Shown: piece by piece, positions 6,092 through 6,691 of the stretch
Position numbering within the stretch: position 1 is the stretch's first letter
How the letters are laid out: each line of letters starts with the position of its first letter
NCBI GenBank assembly: GCA_030597275.1
Contig: JAUVSB010000079.1
Span: 1 to 6,691 of the forward strand
DNA from: Gammaproteobacteria bacterium
GTDB taxonomy: Bacteria > Pseudomonadota > Gammaproteobacteria > BMS3Bbin11
Direction: 5' to 3'
Length of the DNA: 6,691 nt
Made by a program: the position numbers and the translations under genes
Notes under the pieces: model-generated
The model's input: the letters and a program-made list of their open reading frames with translations, nothing else
Databases searched by the model: none
Told to the model about the DNA's origin: nothing

Positions 6092-6691
6092 ATGATAACT
6101 CTCACACGCTTACATTTGAGTCTGCTAATAACAGGGCTACTTCTTTCTTTTTCAACACCGGCCCTGGCTGCACGCAGTTATCTAATTGAAGTCGTCGTTT
6201 TCACTACTCAGGATGCAGGTGATACTGAAAACTGGACTACAGCCCATCCACCGTTAAATACAAGAAAGATGTCGAGAGCGATTATCCCAGGCCAGGGCGG
6301 ACTGGAATTGAAAAAGGGACTAAACGAACTTAAGGAAAGTACTTTCCCTTCCTACCTGAACCGTATCAGCAAAAGTCCCAGAAGAAGCGTTATCCTGTCG
6401 ACGCGTTGGGTGCAGGCCGTTCTTAGCCCGGCGAATACAATTATTGCACATATCACTGATGTTAAATCTGGAGTTGATAATCAGAATGCTACAACTGCTA
6501 AAATGAATAGCGGCTATCCAGGTAATCAAATAATGCCAGAACCCCCTATAATCGATGGCTTCATTAATTTTTATCTGGATGCTCAATATACACTGGAAGC
6601 AGATATACGCTATACCCCGCCTTACCGGCCATCAATCCTCGATGAAGAACCTGACATCGGCCCGGTAAGTTATAGAATTCATGAAAAAAGA
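6092..6691 (+). CDS. CsiV-family exported protein, 3' end cut off
   Basis: The frame is open from ATG 6092 to the last base, giving 200 residues with no stop, so the gene runs past the window. Residues 1-26 form a Sec signal peptide: Arg6, a hydrophobic stretch 7-20, then PALA before a likely cut ahead of Ala27. The mature start, YLIEVVVF (30-37), and the late block IIDGFINFYLDAQYTLEADIRY (in 153-174) followed by SYRIHEKR (193-200) fit the CsiV/DUF2803 family. Its best-known member is a periplasmic, peptidoglycan-binding partner needed for penicillin-binding protein 1A function in Vibrio cholerae. The missing part should be the short C-terminal segment after the YR-x-x-E-x-R motif. The middle (about 120-150) is rich in Asn, Thr and Gly and poorly conserved. 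A weak AAGG lies 13 bases before the start; an earlier in-frame TTG at 6056 is less likely because it would bury the signal peptide. From memory, CsiV genes often sit near mfd. Family call is good; cell-wall role is by analogy. Confidence 0.8.
   Translation, partial: MITLTRLHLSLLITGLLLSFSTPALAARSYLIEVVVFTTQDAGDTENWTTAHPPLNTRKMSRAIIPGQGGLELKKGLNELKESTFPSYLNRISKSPRRSVILSTRWVQAVLSPANTIIAHITDVKSGVDNQNATTAKMNSGYPGNQIMPEPPIIDGFINFYLDAQYTLEADIRYTPPYRPSILDEEPDIGPVSYRIHEKR

Overview
This window is a stretch of bacterial chromosome carrying housekeeping genes, most likely from a gammaproteobacterium outside the well-studied enteric and vibrio groups. The lineage call is an inference. It rests on the CsiV-type secreted protein at the right edge, a family I know mainly from Gammaproteobacteria, on the SmrA-like form of the Smr protein, and on the gammaproteobacterial look of IspD, IspF and Mfd. 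Base composition looks moderate and even by eye. I see no transposase, integrase, phage gene, tRNA, rRNA or CRISPR array.

Layout, left to right: (1) an SmrA-like Smr-domain nuclease gene on + (15-548). (2) Converging on it, the two-gene unit ispD-ispF on - (1804 down to 607), two steps of the MEP isoprenoid pathway, with one base between the ORFs and a strong ribosome binding site for ispF inside the end of ispD. (3) An 85-base divergent spacer, then mfd on + (1890-5381), the full-length transcription-repair coupling factor. (4) A 68-base convergent spacer holding a 28-base heptamer array inside a 9-base inverted repeat. (5) A stand-alone peptide deformylase gene on - (5971 down to 5450). (6) A 120-base divergent spacer with an extended -10 promoter, then the 5' 200 codons of a CsiV-family exported protein gene on +, cut by the window end.

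The genes are physically close but do not form one pathway. IspD and IspF act in isoprenoid precursor synthesis. Mfd and the Smr protein both deal with stalled information-processing machines, RNA polymerase and (by family analogy) ribosomes. Deformylase matures nascent proteins, and the CsiV-like protein is expected to act on the cell wall in the periplasm. Strand alternates at nearly every step, so only ispD-ispF is a convincing operon.

Nothing here amounts to a new biological system. The points most worth a second look are the heptamer and inverted-repeat structure after mfd, the apparent lack of a ribosome binding site for mfd with a -10-like box placed for a near-leaderless transcript, and the unusual neighbourhoods of ispD-ispF and of the solitary deformylase gene.
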